A stretch of 64,000 nucleotides of DNA from Gammaproteobacteria bacterium 42_54_T18 (GTDB taxonomy: Bacteria; Pseudomonadota; Gammaproteobacteria; Pseudomonadales; Ketobacteraceae). Positions 9,032 to 18,305 of the stretch are shown piece after piece. The stretch covers positions 62,001 through 126,000 of the forward strand of contig MAAL01000096.1 in NCBI GenBank assembly GCA_002163245.1, in the 5' to 3' direction. Both the position numbers and the translations under genes were made by a program. Below the pieces are notes generated by a model. It made no database searches. It was not told the DNA's origin and was given only the letters and a program-made list of their open reading frames with translations. Numbering within the stretch: position 1 is the first letter of the stretch; the number at the start of each line of letters is the position of its first letter.

Positions 9032-9850
9032 CTAAGAGCGGTCCCCCTTAGGGTTATCTTTTATCTGCTTCGATCGCCAATCTTTAGGATCTAACTGACG
9101 AAGTATCTCTAGCTGTTCTTCTGTTGGTGCAGGGGTAGTTGGAAGGTCCGCTTCAGCATGTATTTCAAACCCAGTATTTTCCAACACTTGATCCAAGCTA
9201 ATTCCTGGATGCAAACTCACAACACGTAACATGTTCTGAGGGCCATTCCAATCCATCACACATAGATCAGTTATCACCAAACGAATATCAATGTCATCAA
9301 ACGTATAACCTTTTGGTAAACGCTCAGGGTTATAACCAATAGAACACACCATATCGCACTCACCATCCATAAACACTCGTGTGTTATGAGAAGGAACAAA
9401 GAACGAATTCGCATGGCAAATAGAGTTACCAGGAAAACCACGCGCCCCTAGCATTTGAACTTTAGGCTGATCATAAGTACCACCCAAAGCAGAAATGTTA
9501 GTTTGACCGTATTTATCTATCTGTGTTGGCCCAACCATCGCATGACGTTTACCACTCCACACGTTATCAAAGATACGAGAAAACCCCATCCAAGTTTCCT
9601 GCTTCTGTCCTTCATGTGAGCTTCGACCGCTAACAGGGTTTGGCTCAGACAATACAAATGCTTCTGAGTCCGTCATCATTAAATCGGGGTTAAAACTTTT
9701 CATTGCTAAGCTTGCTGCCAAACGGGGAATCATGCCAATACCCGTTGCCAAAACTTCACCATCATTTCTAAATGCTTCTGCGCCTGCAACAATCATTAAT
9801 TCTGCTAGGCTATAGTCTTTTGCTGAAACGGTATCTTGTGTAGCACTCAT
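9032..9850 (-). CDS. ipdB: IpdB-like beta subunit of ring C hydrolase (CoA-transferase fold)
   Basis: The beta-type class I CoA-transferase subunit, 272 residues from the start chosen here. IpdAB does not transfer CoA but opens ring C of COCHEA-CoA in the HIP pathway (ScdL1L2 in Comamonas). Motifs include TGIGMIPRLAASLA, MMTDSEAFVL, SNSICHANSFF-like GNSICHANSFF and the C-terminal VVSLHPGISLDQV. A GTG at 9892 would add 14 residues, but the ATG at 9850 has AGAGGA at normal distance and gives the family N terminus, so I prefer it. It lies 64 bp after ipdA. Confidence 0.87.
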   Translation of the reverse strand: MSATQDTVSAKDYSLAELMIVAGAEAFRNDGEVLATGIGMIPRLAASLAMKSFNPDLMMTDSEAFVLSEPNPVSGRSSHEGQKQETWMGFSRIFDNVWSGKRHAMVGPTQIDKYGQTNISALGGTYDQPKVQMLGARGFPGNSICHANSFFVPSHNTRVFMDGECDMVCSIGYNPERLPKGYTFDDIDIRLVITDLCVMDWNGPQNMLRVVSLHPGISLDQVLENTGFEIHAEADLPTTPAPTEEQLEILRQLDPKDWRSKQIKDNPKGDRS

Positions 9851-9914
9851 TTTTTCAATTCCTCTTACGCTGCCCTTTCTTACTAGAGTCACGACAAACG
9901 TCTAAAAAGCTAGA

Positions 9915-10790
9915 TTAATAAACAGGTAATGGTGTTTTTTGGATCGCATCCAAACCGCCAACACTCTGCTGAAAATCTTCTTCTGTTTTACCCGTAATAT
10001 ATTTATCGGCGTAAGTGGCAAAACCACCGGCCTTAGCTGACGCGTTATATTCTTTAAAATGAGCCACATCAAAACCGTAAGCTGGTGAACAAGAGCTAGG
10101 GTATGCACCACCAGCAATTTCAACCACGGTTGTTGTCTGGCTACGTTCCCAATAAACCGAACGTGCTTCGTCACCTTGCGCAAAGAATTCGGTATCCACT
10201 AACTCTTCACAACTAACAATAGAGATATCCGCAGCACGAGCAAACCAATCATCCATATAATGATCAGGCCCTGTGATCTGGCAAACTCCGCGAGAATCTG
10301 CACGATTAACATGCACAAGTGATACATCCAATTTAAGCGCAGGCATCGCAACCCACTCTTTGTCGTCATAAGGGCTATCAATCACTTTCAAATCAGGACT
10401 ATGTTTAATCACATCAGTACCTAATCCCAACGCCGTGGGTATATAAGGAATATTCCACGCCGCCGCACGAAGGCCTAACAACATCATACCTTCATCTATT
10501 TCCATCACTTCAATAGATCCGGTCTGACGCGCTTGGCGAAAGTAAGGCTCTAGAGGAATAAAATCTAACGATACAAAAGCAAAAATAACTTTCTTTACTT
10601 TTCCTGCAGCGCACAACATACCAACATCGGCACCACCGTAGGCAACTACGGTTAAATCCTTTACATCCGAACGAAGTAGCTCACGAATCAATGCCATGGG
10701 CTTACGACGAGGCCCCCAACCACCAATACCAATTGTCATACCGTCTTTGATTTGAGCGACGGCTTCTTGTGCGGTTTGCACTTTATTCAT
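9915..10790 (-). CDS. ipdA: IpdA-like alpha subunit of ring C hydrolase (CoA-transferase fold)
   Basis: A 291-residue class I CoA-transferase alpha subunit, close to the 292 residues of mycobacterial IpdA. Motifs are IKDGMTIGIGGWGPRRKP (about 14-31), VVAYGGADVGMLC, and MVSLVHVNRAD-type VSLVHVNRADSRG. I place the start at the ATG at 10790 because the upstream in-frame GTG (10805) is part of the GGAGAAG ribosome-binding sequence. It is the first gene of the minus-strand ring C/D operon and is divergent from the FadD3-like ligase. With ipdB it should form the hydrolase that opens the last carbocycle. Confidence 0.88.
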   Translation of the reverse strand: MNKVQTAQEAVAQIKDGMTIGIGGWGPRRKPMALIRELLRSDVKDLTVVAYGGADVGMLCAAGKVKKVIFAFVSLDFIPLEPYFRQARQTGSIEVMEIDEGMMLLGLRAAAWNIPYIPTALGLGTDVIKHSPDLKVIDSPYDDKEWVAMPALKLDVSLVHVNRADSRGVCQITGPDHYMDDWFARAADISIVSCEELVDTEFFAQGDEARSVYWERSQTTTVVEIAGGAYPSSCSPAYGFDVAHFKEYNASAKAGGFATYADKYITGKTEEDFQQSVGGLDAIQKTPLPVY

Positions 10791-11006
10791 AAGAGACTTC
10801 TCCACCTGTTCAATTGTTTACACAACACGAGCGTTATTCCATACCTTAAAACGTAGTCTGAAAACTCGGCCTTTAAAGCGATGATTTATTATGCGTGCTT
10901 TGCCCACAACACCCATCGTCGAAATGGACTAGGACACAAGATGGTGATTTAGATACCTTATTTAGCATAGGATCGGCCTTTCGCCTGAAGGCAATCAACC
11001 CGTTAA
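10791..11006. promoter_or_regulatory. Divergent promoter region between the ring C/D and ring A/B operons
   Basis: This 216-bp gap separates ipdA (minus) from the ligase gene (plus) and must hold promoters for both operons. The only dyad I can point to is GCCTT-7 nt-AAGGC, just upstream of the ligase start. I do not find a KstR2-like palindrome. Promoter boxes are not assigned. Confidence 0.5.
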
Positions 11007-12611
11007 ATGAGTGGAACCACTATGCAAGACCAGCCCAACACGGCGTCAACTATCCCCCAACTGATTGAAAGCGCAGCCAAATTATATGGCGACCAAAACT
11101 TCTTAGAAGAAGGCGTAACACGTATTAGCTTTAGCGACTTTGCCGAACAGGCAAAACAAGTCGCCGCAGCCCTTATAGCAAAAGGCATCCAGCGGGGGGA
11201 CTGTATTGGTGTATGGGCTCCCAATATCAGTGAATGGGTTATTGCTGCCCTTGGCGCACAATGCGCTGGCGCAACCTTAGTAACGCTAAATACCCGCTAC
11301 AAAGGCAACGAAGCCGCTTATATCTTACGCGCAAGCCACAGCAAGCTGTTGTTTTCTATAGGGAATTTCTTAGAAACCGACTATCCATCCATGCTTGATA
11401 ACGAAGATCTACCCGAACTTCGAGATATCGTGGTGTTTAGAGAAGCAGATGATGCCCCTGCTCTCAGCAAACTTGCACGCTCCTCATGGCAGGACTTTTT
11501 AGAGCAAGCTTCAGCAACAGCGCCGTCCGAAGTAAACGCTCGAATCTCAACCATCACGGGAGATGACGTCTCTGACATCCTCTTTACCTCCGGCACCACG
11601 GGAAACCCCAAGGGTGTCATGACCTGCCACGAACAAAACCTTCGGGCTTTTAGCCACTTTAGTAACATTGTTGGCCTAACCCCCGGCGACCGTTATCTCG
11701 TCATCAATCCCTTCTTTCATAGCTTCGGTTATAAAGCGGGCATTCTCGCCTGCTTACTCACCGGCACAACCCTACTACCTCACGCCGTATTTGATACCAC
11801 CGAAATCCTACAACGTATCTCAACCGACAAAGTCTCCGTATTACCAGGACCCCCAACACTATTTCAATCCTTACTAGCCCACCCTGAGCTAGACCAATAC
11901 GACATTTCCACGCTAAAGCGCGCCACCACTGGCGCAGCTGTTATTCCTGTGGAAATGATCGAACAAATGAAATCACGCCTAGGATTTGACGTAGTTATTA
12001 CCGCCTACGGCCTTACAGAAAGCTGCGGCCTTGTCACGGCATGTCGCGCCGATGACAGCTCAGAAACCATCGCCACCACATCAGGGCGCGCTATTCCCGA
12101 CATCGAATTACGCTGCGTTGATAGTAACAACCAACCCGTTGCCCCAGGAGAAGCCGGTGAAATTGTCTTCCGAGGTTTTAACGTGATGAAAGGCTATTTC
12201 GAAAACGAGGCCGCCACCGAAGCAGCCATAGATGACGAAGGCTGGTTGCATACCGAAGACATTGGCATCTTAGATGAACAAGGCAACCTCAAAATCACCG
12301 ACCGCCTAAAAGATATGTTTATCACGGGAGGCTTCAACTGCTATCCGGCAGAAATTGAAAAAATCATGGCCGCCAATGATGCGATCACTATGAGTGCCGT
12401 GATTGGAATCCCTTGTGAGCGCCAAGGCGAAATTGCCATGGCATTTGTTGTACTTAAACCCGGCGTAACACTAACGGATTCAGAACTGGTTAGCTGGTGT
12501 CGAAACAATATGGCCAACTACAAAGTGCCTAGAAAAATTCGTTTTGTTGATGCGTTACCCCTTAATGCATCAGGAAAAGTGCTCAAAGCAGAATTACGAA
12601 AACTTGTTTAG
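11007..12611 (+). CDS. fadD3: Acyl-CoA synthetase, HIP-CoA ligase (FadD3-like)
   Basis: A 534-residue AMP-forming ligase. It has the P-loop-like SGTTGNPKGV (about 195-204), the hinge GWLHTEDIG, the ITGGFNCYPAEIE segment and catalytic Lys524 in NASGKVLK. It resembles FadD3, which activates the C/D-ring propionate (HIP) with CoA after ring A/B removal, and it opens the plus-strand operon facing ipdAB. An internal ATG at 11022 preceded by GTGGAACC is an equally plausible start. It might accept a different steroid acid, but the neighbourhood favours HIP. Confidence 0.85.
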   Translation: MSGTTMQDQPNTASTIPQLIESAAKLYGDQNFLEEGVTRISFSDFAEQAKQVAAALIAKGIQRGDCIGVWAPNISEWVIAALGAQCAGATLVTLNTRYKGNEAAYILRASHSKLLFSIGNFLETDYPSMLDNEDLPELRDIVVFREADDAPALSKLARSSWQDFLEQASATAPSEVNARISTITGDDVSDILFTSGTTGNPKGVMTCHEQNLRAFSHFSNIVGLTPGDRYLVINPFFHSFGYKAGILACLLTGTTLLPHAVFDTTEILQRISTDKVSVLPGPPTLFQSLLAHPELDQYDISTLKRATTGAAVIPVEMIEQMKSRLGFDVVITAYGLTESCGLVTACRADDSSETIATTSGRAIPDIELRCVDSNNQPVAPGEAGEIVFRGFNVMKGYFENEAATEAAIDDEGWLHTEDIGILDEQGNLKITDRLKDMFITGGFNCYPAEIEKIMAANDAITMSAVIGIPCERQGEIAMAFVVLKPGVTLTDSELVSWCRNNMANYKVPRKIRFVDALPLNASGKVLKAELRKLV

Positions 12612-12677
12612 CAATATGTAAGTCAACATAACGAACACAAGATCTAAAAACTAACCCCAGAGAGAGAGGGATACATC

Positions 12678-13586
12678 ATGAACATACATAGCCTAGGTTA
12701 TATTGGCGTAAACAGTACCGATCCAAGTAAATGGGCCGACTTCGGCACCAATGTATTAGGCATGATGGATGTATCTTCATCCCTCAACGCCGACGGCAGC
12801 GACAACATCTACCTAAAAATGGACGATCGCCCTTACCGCATTGTTGTCGAAAAATCCGACCAAGATGGCTATGCACTAAGCGGCTGGGAAGTCACTGGTC
12901 CTAAAGACTTTAACGACGCTATCCAAAGCTTAGAAAAGCACGGCGTCAATTTCGAACGTGCCAGCGCCGAACTCATCGCCGCCCGTCAGGTACAAGACCT
13001 TGTCAGCTTTGCAGATCCAGAAGGCAACCGCCACGAAGTTTACTGGGGCCCTATATCCGACTTCGGACAATTCGCATCTCCCGTCGGAATCAAAAGCTTC
13101 ATAACCGGCTCCCAAGGTTTCGGCCACACGGTATTACCAACACCAAGTTTCGATGCATCATCAACGTTCTACCAAGACGTAATGGGTTTTGAATTATCCG
13201 ATCTAATGAAAGTTCGCTTCACCCCAGACCCAGCAGAACCAGAAAAACGCCTGCACTTTATGCACTGTAACGAACGTCACCACAGCTTAGCGGTCTTCGA
13301 AAGCCCCATGCCTGCAGGCTGTGTACACGTCATGGTCGAAGTAGACAGCGTCGACGAAGTGGGCCGAGCTATGGACCGAATGAAAGCTGCGGGCGTTAAG
13401 TTAACAGGCACATTAGGTCGTCACGCAAACGACCACATGGTGAGCTTCTACATGTTATCGCCCTCTGGATTCATGATCGAATACGGCGCAGAAGGCCGCA
13501 CCGTCGAAGATTGGGATAAGTACTCAGCATTTCAAAGCACCGTAAACAGCTTCTGGGGTCACGACTTTAGCGTTGGTATGGAGTAA
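12678..13586 (+). CDS. hsaC: Extradiol dioxygenase for the ring A catechol (HsaC/TesB-like)
   Basis: A 302-residue two-domain vicinal-oxygen-chelate dioxygenase, the length of HsaC (300). The iron ligands are His150 (GFGHTV), a His of NERHHSL (201-202) and Glu268 (MIEYG). It cleaves the aromatised ring A (3,4-DHSA) at the meta position, producing the substrate of HsaD. It starts 66 bp after the ligase with AGAGAGAGGG upstream of the ATG. BphC-type enzymes of biphenyl degradation share the fold, but no biphenyl genes are nearby. Confidence 0.92.
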   Translation: MNIHSLGYIGVNSTDPSKWADFGTNVLGMMDVSSSLNADGSDNIYLKMDDRPYRIVVEKSDQDGYALSGWEVTGPKDFNDAIQSLEKHGVNFERASAELIAARQVQDLVSFADPEGNRHEVYWGPISDFGQFASPVGIKSFITGSQGFGHTVLPTPSFDASSTFYQDVMGFELSDLMKVRFTPDPAEPEKRLHFMHCNERHHSLAVFESPMPAGCVHVMVEVDSVDEVGRAMDRMKAAGVKLTGTLGRHANDHMVSFYMLSPSGFMIEYGAEGRTVEDWDKYSAFQSTVNSFWGHDFSVGME

Positions 13587-13621
13587 AGCTCTCAAATTGA
13601 ACCAAAGATTACGACCTCTTA

Positions 13622-13690
13622 CCTATGGGGGGAGCACAAGCTAACCCCATAGGCCATTTGAGGTATGACATACCACTGCCCTATTTGACA
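13622..13690 (+). promoter_or_regulatory. Candidate internal control region before hsaB
   Basis: The 160-bp hsaC-hsaB gap contains a 9-bp hairpin (CCTATGGGG 13622-13630 with CCCCATAGG 13645-13653), a dyad GGTATG-A-CATACC at 13662-13674 and TTGACA at 13685-13690. No convincing -10 box follows. The dyad beside a -35-like hexamer could be an operator for a secondary promoter. The hairpin lacks a T-run and may be an RNA processing or attenuation site. Confidence 0.35.
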
Positions 13691-13746
13691 CTATTAGAAT
13701 CATACAAAAGTAATGCTAATCAGCGTAGTAAGTAGAGGGAACACCC

Positions 13747-14244
13747 ATGACCACACCTCAAATGGATTCTAAAGAATTTCGTAACGCACTAGGGCAATTT
13801 GCCACCGGTGTAACCGTTATCACCACTTTAGATAAAGATGGTAACAAAGCAGGCATGACCGTAAACAGCTTTAGCTCTGTATCCCTAGAGCCTATGTTGG
13901 TTTTATGGAGCCTTGCCAAAACCGCAAAAACATTTGACGCATTTAATGTAACGGAGCGCTTTGCGATCCATGTACTGAATGCAGACCAACAAGCCATATC
14001 CAATCAATTTGCATCACGCGGCGGTGATCGTTTTGAAAATATTGCGTTAACTAAGGGTCATGGAGGCATACCTATATTGGAAGATTATAGCGCTGTCTTC
14101 CAATGTGAAATTGAAGCACGCCACGAAGGTGGAGACCATATCATTATGGTCGGACGCGTTATTGATTTTGATAATAAATGCCAGCCACCGTTAATTTTTC
14201 ATGCCGGTCAGTACGCGGATCTTGATTTACCCGTAGCGGTCTAA
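13747..14244 (+). CDS. hsaB: Flavin reductase component of the 3-HSA monooxygenase (HsaB-like)
   Basis: A 165-residue flavin reductase-like split-barrel protein with FATGVTVITT (about 18-27) and GMTVNSFSSVSLEPMLVLW (37-55), the flavin-binding core of HsaB/TesA1-type reductases. It supplies reduced FMN or FAD to HsaA. It is adjacent to hsaA (64 bp) in the same operon. Mycobacterial HsaB is slightly longer (187). NADH versus NADPH preference cannot be read from sequence. Confidence 0.9.
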   Translation: MTTPQMDSKEFRNALGQFATGVTVITTLDKDGNKAGMTVNSFSSVSLEPMLVLWSLAKTAKTFDAFNVTERFAIHVLNADQQAISNQFASRGGDRFENIALTKGHGGIPILEDYSAVFQCEIEARHEGGDHIIMVGRVIDFDNKCQPPLIFHAGQYADLDLPVAV

Positions 14245-14308
14245 TGTTTAAAACCATTCACGTCTAACTACTTACGTCAAACTACCCAATTTAATGAGAG
14301 CTACGACT

Positions 14309-15511
14309 ATGACAGCCCAAGAACCTTCTCTTCAACAAGAAGTCACTCATGAAGTCCTCCTCCAGCGCGCTCGCGACATGGTGCCTTATTTAGCAGAAAC
14401 GGCAGCACAAGCAGAGGCCGAGCGCAAAGTACCTGAAGCGACTATTGCAAAAATGCATGAGGCCGGTTTTTTCCGCGTACTTCAACCTAAACGTTGGGGT
14501 GGATACGAAATGGACCCTCAAGTGTTTTTTGATGTGCAGATGGCTCTTGCAGAAGGCTGTATGTCTACCGCATGGATTTATGGGGTTATCGCTGTTCACA
14601 ACTGGCAAATCGCTTTATTCGATTTAAAAGCACAAGAAGACATTTGGAAAGATGATAGCAGCGTATTAATCGCTTCATCGTATATGCCTGTGGGTAAAGT
14701 TGTACCTGTAGAAGGCGGATTTAAATTCAGTGGCCGTTGGGCATTTTCAAGTGGCTGTGATCATTGCGAATGGTTGTTCTTGGGTGGTGTTGTTCCACCA
14801 ACAGAATCCAATCCAAACCCAGATTACCGTACTTTTTTAGTTCCACGTAGCGACCTTAAAATTGTTGATACTTGGCACACCTTTGGTCTTAAAGGCACAG
14901 GCAGTAATGACATCGTTGTTGAGGATGCTTTTGTTCCTGACTATCGTACTCATAGTTCATTGGATGGTTTCCAAGGTACTAACCCAGGCATTGATTCTAA
15001 AACGGTTCCTTTATATCAAATCCCATTTGGTCAGTTATTCCCTCGTGCTGTATCTGGATCTACAATTGGCGCTACACAGGGTGCAATTAATGCCTACCGC
15101 AAGGTTGCCTCTAAGCGCATTGGTAGTAACTCCGGTTCTAAAACTGCAGAAGATCCACATGCTCAAATGGCTGTGGCTCGTGCCCAGGCGTTGGTTGATA
15201 GTTTGAAGCTCACGCTTAAAAATAACTTCGCTCAACTAATGAGTGATGCTCGTAAAGGTGAAGCTACAGACATAAACACTCGTATTCAGTATCGTTTTGA
15301 ATCTGCACAGGTTCCTGAGCAGTGTTTGCAGGAAGTGTTGGAGTTGCAAAAAATGTGCGGTGGTCGTGCAATCTTTACGAACAGTCCGTTACAGCGATTT
15401 ACTTTAGATATTTTGGCGGGTCGTGCGCATGTTGCTAACAACCCTTATCAGTTTGGCCATAACTATGGTGGTGTTCAGCTTGGTTTGGAAAATGCGGATA
15501 TTTTCCTATAG
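14309..15511 (+). CDS. hsaA: Oxygenase component of the 3-HSA hydroxylase (HsaA-like)
   Basis: A flavin-dependent hydroxylase with the acyl-CoA dehydrogenase fold, 400 residues from the ATG at 14309; an in-frame ATG at 14294 would add five. It hydroxylates the aromatic ring of 3-HSA to a catechol for HsaC. Visible segments are RVLQPKRWGGYEMDPQ, GRWAFSSGCDHC, WHTFGLKGTGSNDI and the C-terminal GRAHVANNPYQFGHNYGG. Pairing with the reductase immediately upstream is diagnostic of two-component monooxygenases. A 230-bp gap with the second hairpin element follows. Confidence 0.9.
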   Translation: MTAQEPSLQQEVTHEVLLQRARDMVPYLAETAAQAEAERKVPEATIAKMHEAGFFRVLQPKRWGGYEMDPQVFFDVQMALAEGCMSTAWIYGVIAVHNWQIALFDLKAQEDIWKDDSSVLIASSYMPVGKVVPVEGGFKFSGRWAFSSGCDHCEWLFLGGVVPPTESNPNPDYRTFLVPRSDLKIVDTWHTFGLKGTGSNDIVVEDAFVPDYRTHSSLDGFQGTNPGIDSKTVPLYQIPFGQLFPRAVSGSTIGATQGAINAYRKVASKRIGSNSGSKTAEDPHAQMAVARAQALVDSLKLTLKNNFAQLMSDARKGEATDINTRIQYRFESAQVPEQCLQEVLELQKMCGGRAIFTNSPLQRFTLDILAGRAHVANNPYQFGHNYGGVQLGLENADIFL

Positions 15512-15562
15512 GTAAAGTTAGTTGTTTCGACCGGTTATATATTAGCGGATCTATGAGAGCGC

Positions 15563-15669
15563 CGTTTTATCATAATTACTGTTCAGAAATCGCAAAAGAC
15601 CGCATCCATGCGTGCTCGACTTCGGCGTCCTTGCCTCAGACGTTTCTGAACAGTAATTATGATAAAACG
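15563..15669. repeat. Hairpin element copy 2: perfect 27-bp inverted arms, 53-nt core
   Basis: Positions 15563-15589 and 15643-15669 are exact reverse complements over 27 bases, the same arm length as copy 1. The interior shares GCATCCATGC and CTTCGGCGTCC.TGCCTCAGA with copy 1, and the arms share only the inner TTCAGAAA. It lies between hsaA and the SDR gene, entirely intergenic, without a T-run. The core runs with transcription here but against it in copy 1, arguing against a simple directional terminator. Confidence 0.85.
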
Positions 15670-15741
15670 ACTTATTGTAATCGTTTAAATTGTACTGTGT
15701 AGCGAAAAAAATCTAAGACCATCGCTAGGGATAATTTTTCT

Positions 15742-16605
15742 ATGAATCAATCTACACCAAGAGTTGTTCTTGTTACCGGCGCTAGCCGTGGTGCGGGTAA
15801 AGGTATTGCCCTTGCCTTTGGTGGCATGGGGGATATTGTTTACGTTACTGGTAGAAGTAAAGTGGAGGGTGATGCGCCATTACCAGGAACGGTTTACGCG
15901 ACTGTAGAAGAGATCAATAAGCGTGGTGGCACAGGTATCGCGGTTATATGTGATCACGGTGATGACCAACAAGTTGAAGCTTTATTCGCACAGATTGAGA
16001 AAGAACAAGGTCGCTTAGATGTTTTGGTTAACAATGCCATCAATTTGCATGATGATCTTGTTATGCCCGGCCCTTTTTGGGAAAAGTCTATTGATCTAGT
16101 GAATTTACTGGATGTTGGTTTACGCTCTAGTTATATCGCGGCCTTTCACGCTGCAAAAATCATGGCTTTGCAAAAAAGTGGTTTGATTGTTAATACGTCA
16201 TCACCCGGTGCGGCTTGCTACATGCATGGCCCAGCCTACGGCGCCCAGAAAGCGGGTGGGGACAAAATGGTGTGGGATATGGCCCACGATTTACGTCCAT
16301 TTAATGTTGCAACTGTTGCCATTTGGATGGGCGTATTAAAAACCGAACGTTTGCAAATGGTAATGGAAGCTGATCCTGAAAAGTACGGTGCATTTTTTGA
16401 ATCGGCAGAAACTCCGGAATTTACTGGTAAGGTGATCGATGCATTGCAACGTGATGAAAGTATCATGGAGAAATCCGGCCAAGCATTTATTGGCGCGGAG
16501 CTTGGACTTAATTACCAAGTCACGGATATTGACGGCACACAACCACATTCACATCGTGATATGTTAGGTGGTCCAATTCAATTTAATCCAGCGGTTGTTG
16601 AATAA
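15742..16605 (+). CDS. Short-chain dehydrogenase (DHRS1-like) in the hsa operon
   Basis: A 287-residue SDR with TGASRGAGKGIA near the N terminus, VNNAIN instead of the usual NNAG, and YGAQKAG as the Y-x3-K catalytic motif. It has an insertion after the first strand (GDAPLPGTVYATVEEI) typical of DHRS1-like SDRs. It lies between hsaA and hsaD, where canonical mycobacterial clusters have no SDR. It could oxidise or reduce a steroid hydroxyl or keto group before or during ring A/B cleavage. The reaction is not predictable. Confidence 0.83.
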   Translation: MNQSTPRVVLVTGASRGAGKGIALAFGGMGDIVYVTGRSKVEGDAPLPGTVYATVEEINKRGGTGIAVICDHGDDQQVEALFAQIEKEQGRLDVLVNNAINLHDDLVMPGPFWEKSIDLVNLLDVGLRSSYIAAFHAAKIMALQKSGLIVNTSSPGAACYMHGPAYGAQKAGGDKMVWDMAHDLRPFNVATVAIWMGVLKTERLQMVMEADPEKYGAFFESAETPEFTGKVIDALQRDESIMEKSGQAFIGAELGLNYQVTDIDGTQPHSHRDMLGGPIQFNPAVVE

Positions 16606-16631
16606 CGCAAACCTCTCAAAAAGGAACATAA

Positions 16632-17459
16632 ATGGGAACGCCAACTAAAGCAGAAAGCCAAAACATCATGCTAAAAAATGATGTCAATATCAGCTACACA
16701 ACCTATGGCAGCGGTTATCCTGTACTCTTTTTACAAGGAAGCGGCCCTGGTGCAAGTGGCTGGTTAAACTTTCGCTATAATGTGCAACATTTTGTGGATC
16801 AAGGTTATCAAGTAATTATCCCTGACCTTCCTGGCTTTGGTGACAGTGATAAACCTGATCTTGATTACACATTGAATTTCTTCGCTGAGTCCATGATGGA
16901 TTTCGCAAACCAGCTAGATCTAGAGAAATTTGCCTTGGTTGGAAATTCATTAGGTGGCGCGGTTAGCCTAGGCATGTCCCTTGCAAACCCTGATCGTATT
17001 AGCCATTTAATATTAATGGGCTGTGGTGGCTTGGAAAATATCGAAGTGTACTTTCAGCAAATGGAAGGTATTCAAGCGATGACCAAGATACCTCTTGGTT
17101 CGCCGGAATTTACCCCCGCTTATTTGAAAGAAGTACTGAAACTTATTGTATTTAACCCTGAGCACATTACGGATGAGTTAATCGAAGAACGTTTCCGTAT
17201 TTTGAAAACACAAAACCCTGCAGTATTCACTCGCATGTCCATTCCCAACATCACTGATCGTCTAAAAGAGATCAATACACCGATTTTGGGTTTTTGGGGA
17301 GCACAGGATCGTTTCTGTCCGATCAGTGGCGCTCGAACATTGGTAGAACAATGCCCTAATGCAGAGATGATCACCCTGAGTCAATGTGGTCACTGGGTAA
17401 TGATTGAATATGCCGAGTTATTTAATCAACGCTGCACCGATTTTTTGAAGAACAAATAG
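16632..17459 (+). CDS. hsaD: Meta-cleavage product hydrolase (HsaD/TesD-like)
   Basis: A 275-residue alpha/beta hydrolase that splits the C-C bond of the ring A cleavage product (4,9-DSHA), releasing HIP and a hydroxydienoate. The catalytic triad is Ser106 (GNSLGG), Asp226 (GAQDRF) and His254 (CGHWV), and the oxyanion segment GSGPGASGW is at 36-44. It follows the SDR by 26 bp and precedes hsaE by 10 bp. BphD-like enzymes share these features, but the operon makes a steroid substrate most likely. Confidence 0.92.
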   Translation: MGTPTKAESQNIMLKNDVNISYTTYGSGYPVLFLQGSGPGASGWLNFRYNVQHFVDQGYQVIIPDLPGFGDSDKPDLDYTLNFFAESMMDFANQLDLEKFALVGNSLGGAVSLGMSLANPDRISHLILMGCGGLENIEVYFQQMEGIQAMTKIPLGSPEFTPAYLKEVLKLIVFNPEHITDELIEERFRILKTQNPAVFTRMSIPNITDRLKEINTPILGFWGAQDRFCPISGARTLVEQCPNAEMITLSQCGHWVMIEYAELFNQRCTDFLKNK

Positions 17460-17469
17460 AGATAGCATC

Positions 17470-18264
17470 ATGAGTTTACCAGAAGATCAACGACAAGCAC
17501 TCGGGGAAGAGTTGTACCACGCATTACGTGACTGCAAGACGCTTGCTCCACTAACAGAGCGCTGCGAAGGCATTGAAATAGACGATGCTTACCATATTTC
17601 TCAAGCCATGTTGAAATGCCGCTTAGACGCTACCGGTGAAAAGGTAGTGGGTAAGAAAATTGGCGTCACCTCTGCTGCTGTACAGGATATGCTCGGGGTT
17701 TACCAACCTGACTTTGGCTTTCTAACCTCTGCAATGCATGTTGAAAACAAAGCATCTGTACCCATCAAGGGCAATCTTATCCAGCCTCGTGCTGAAGCGG
17801 AAATTGCCTTTTTGCTAAAAGCAGATTTACAAGGCCCCGGGATTACTGAGCAGGACGTATTAGAAGCCACCGAATGTATCATTCCTTGCTTTGAAATTGT
17901 CGATTCACGTATCGATGATTGGAAAATAAAAATTCAAGACACCGTTGCTGACAACGCCTCTTGCGGGGTTTATGTATTAGGTGATGAACGGGTCAACCCT
18001 ACTGATGTTGACCTGCCAAACTTAAGCGTAACGGTGTTTAAGAACGGTAAAGTGATTAGCTCAGGAAAAGGCTCTGCAGTTCAAGGCAACCCACTAACTG
18101 CCGTTGCCTGGCTTGCGAACACCTTAGGTGAATTTGGCATTCCATTTAAGTCTGGCGAAGTAATTCTTTCCGGCTCTCTTGTGCCCTTAGAACCTGTTGT
18201 GGCAGGGGACGAGATGCACATGGAATGTGATGGTCTGGGTAGCGCAACCATTTCCTTTGCGTAA
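17470..18264 (+). CDS. hsaE: 2-Hydroxypentadienoate-type hydratase (HsaE/TesE-like)
   Basis: A 264-residue member of the MhpD/XylJ hydratase-decarboxylase family, close to HsaE (261). Segments [29 protein letters not shown] and [14 protein letters not shown] carry the conserved Glu residues used for divalent metal binding. It hydrates the dienoate released by HsaD to 4-hydroxy-2-oxohexanoate. It sits in the usual lower-pathway order hydratase-dehydrogenase-aldolase. Confidence 0.92.
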   Translation: MSLPEDQRQALGEELYHALRDCKTLAPLTERCEGIEIDDAYHISQAMLKCRLDATGEKVVGKKIGVTSAAVQDMLGVYQPDFGFLTSAMHVENKASVPIKGNLIQPRAEAEIAFLLKADLQGPGITEQDVLEATECIIPCFEIVDSRIDDWKIKIQDTVADNASCGVYVLGDERVNPTDVDLPNLSVTVFKNGKVISSGKGSAVQGNPLTAVAWLANTLGEFGIPFKSGEVILSGSLVPLEPVVAGDEMHMECDGLGSATISFA

Positions 18265-18305
18265 ATAAACAATTAAGTATACAAGTTCATAAAAGGACAA
18301 CAGTA

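Noticed and set aside
9851-9892. GTG start extending ipdB by 14 residues
   Set aside because: The ATG at 9850 has a better ribosome-binding site and the family N terminus.
10791-11006. Search for a KstR2-type operator (AnCAAGnnCTTGnT)
   Set aside because: No such palindrome was found in the divergent region.
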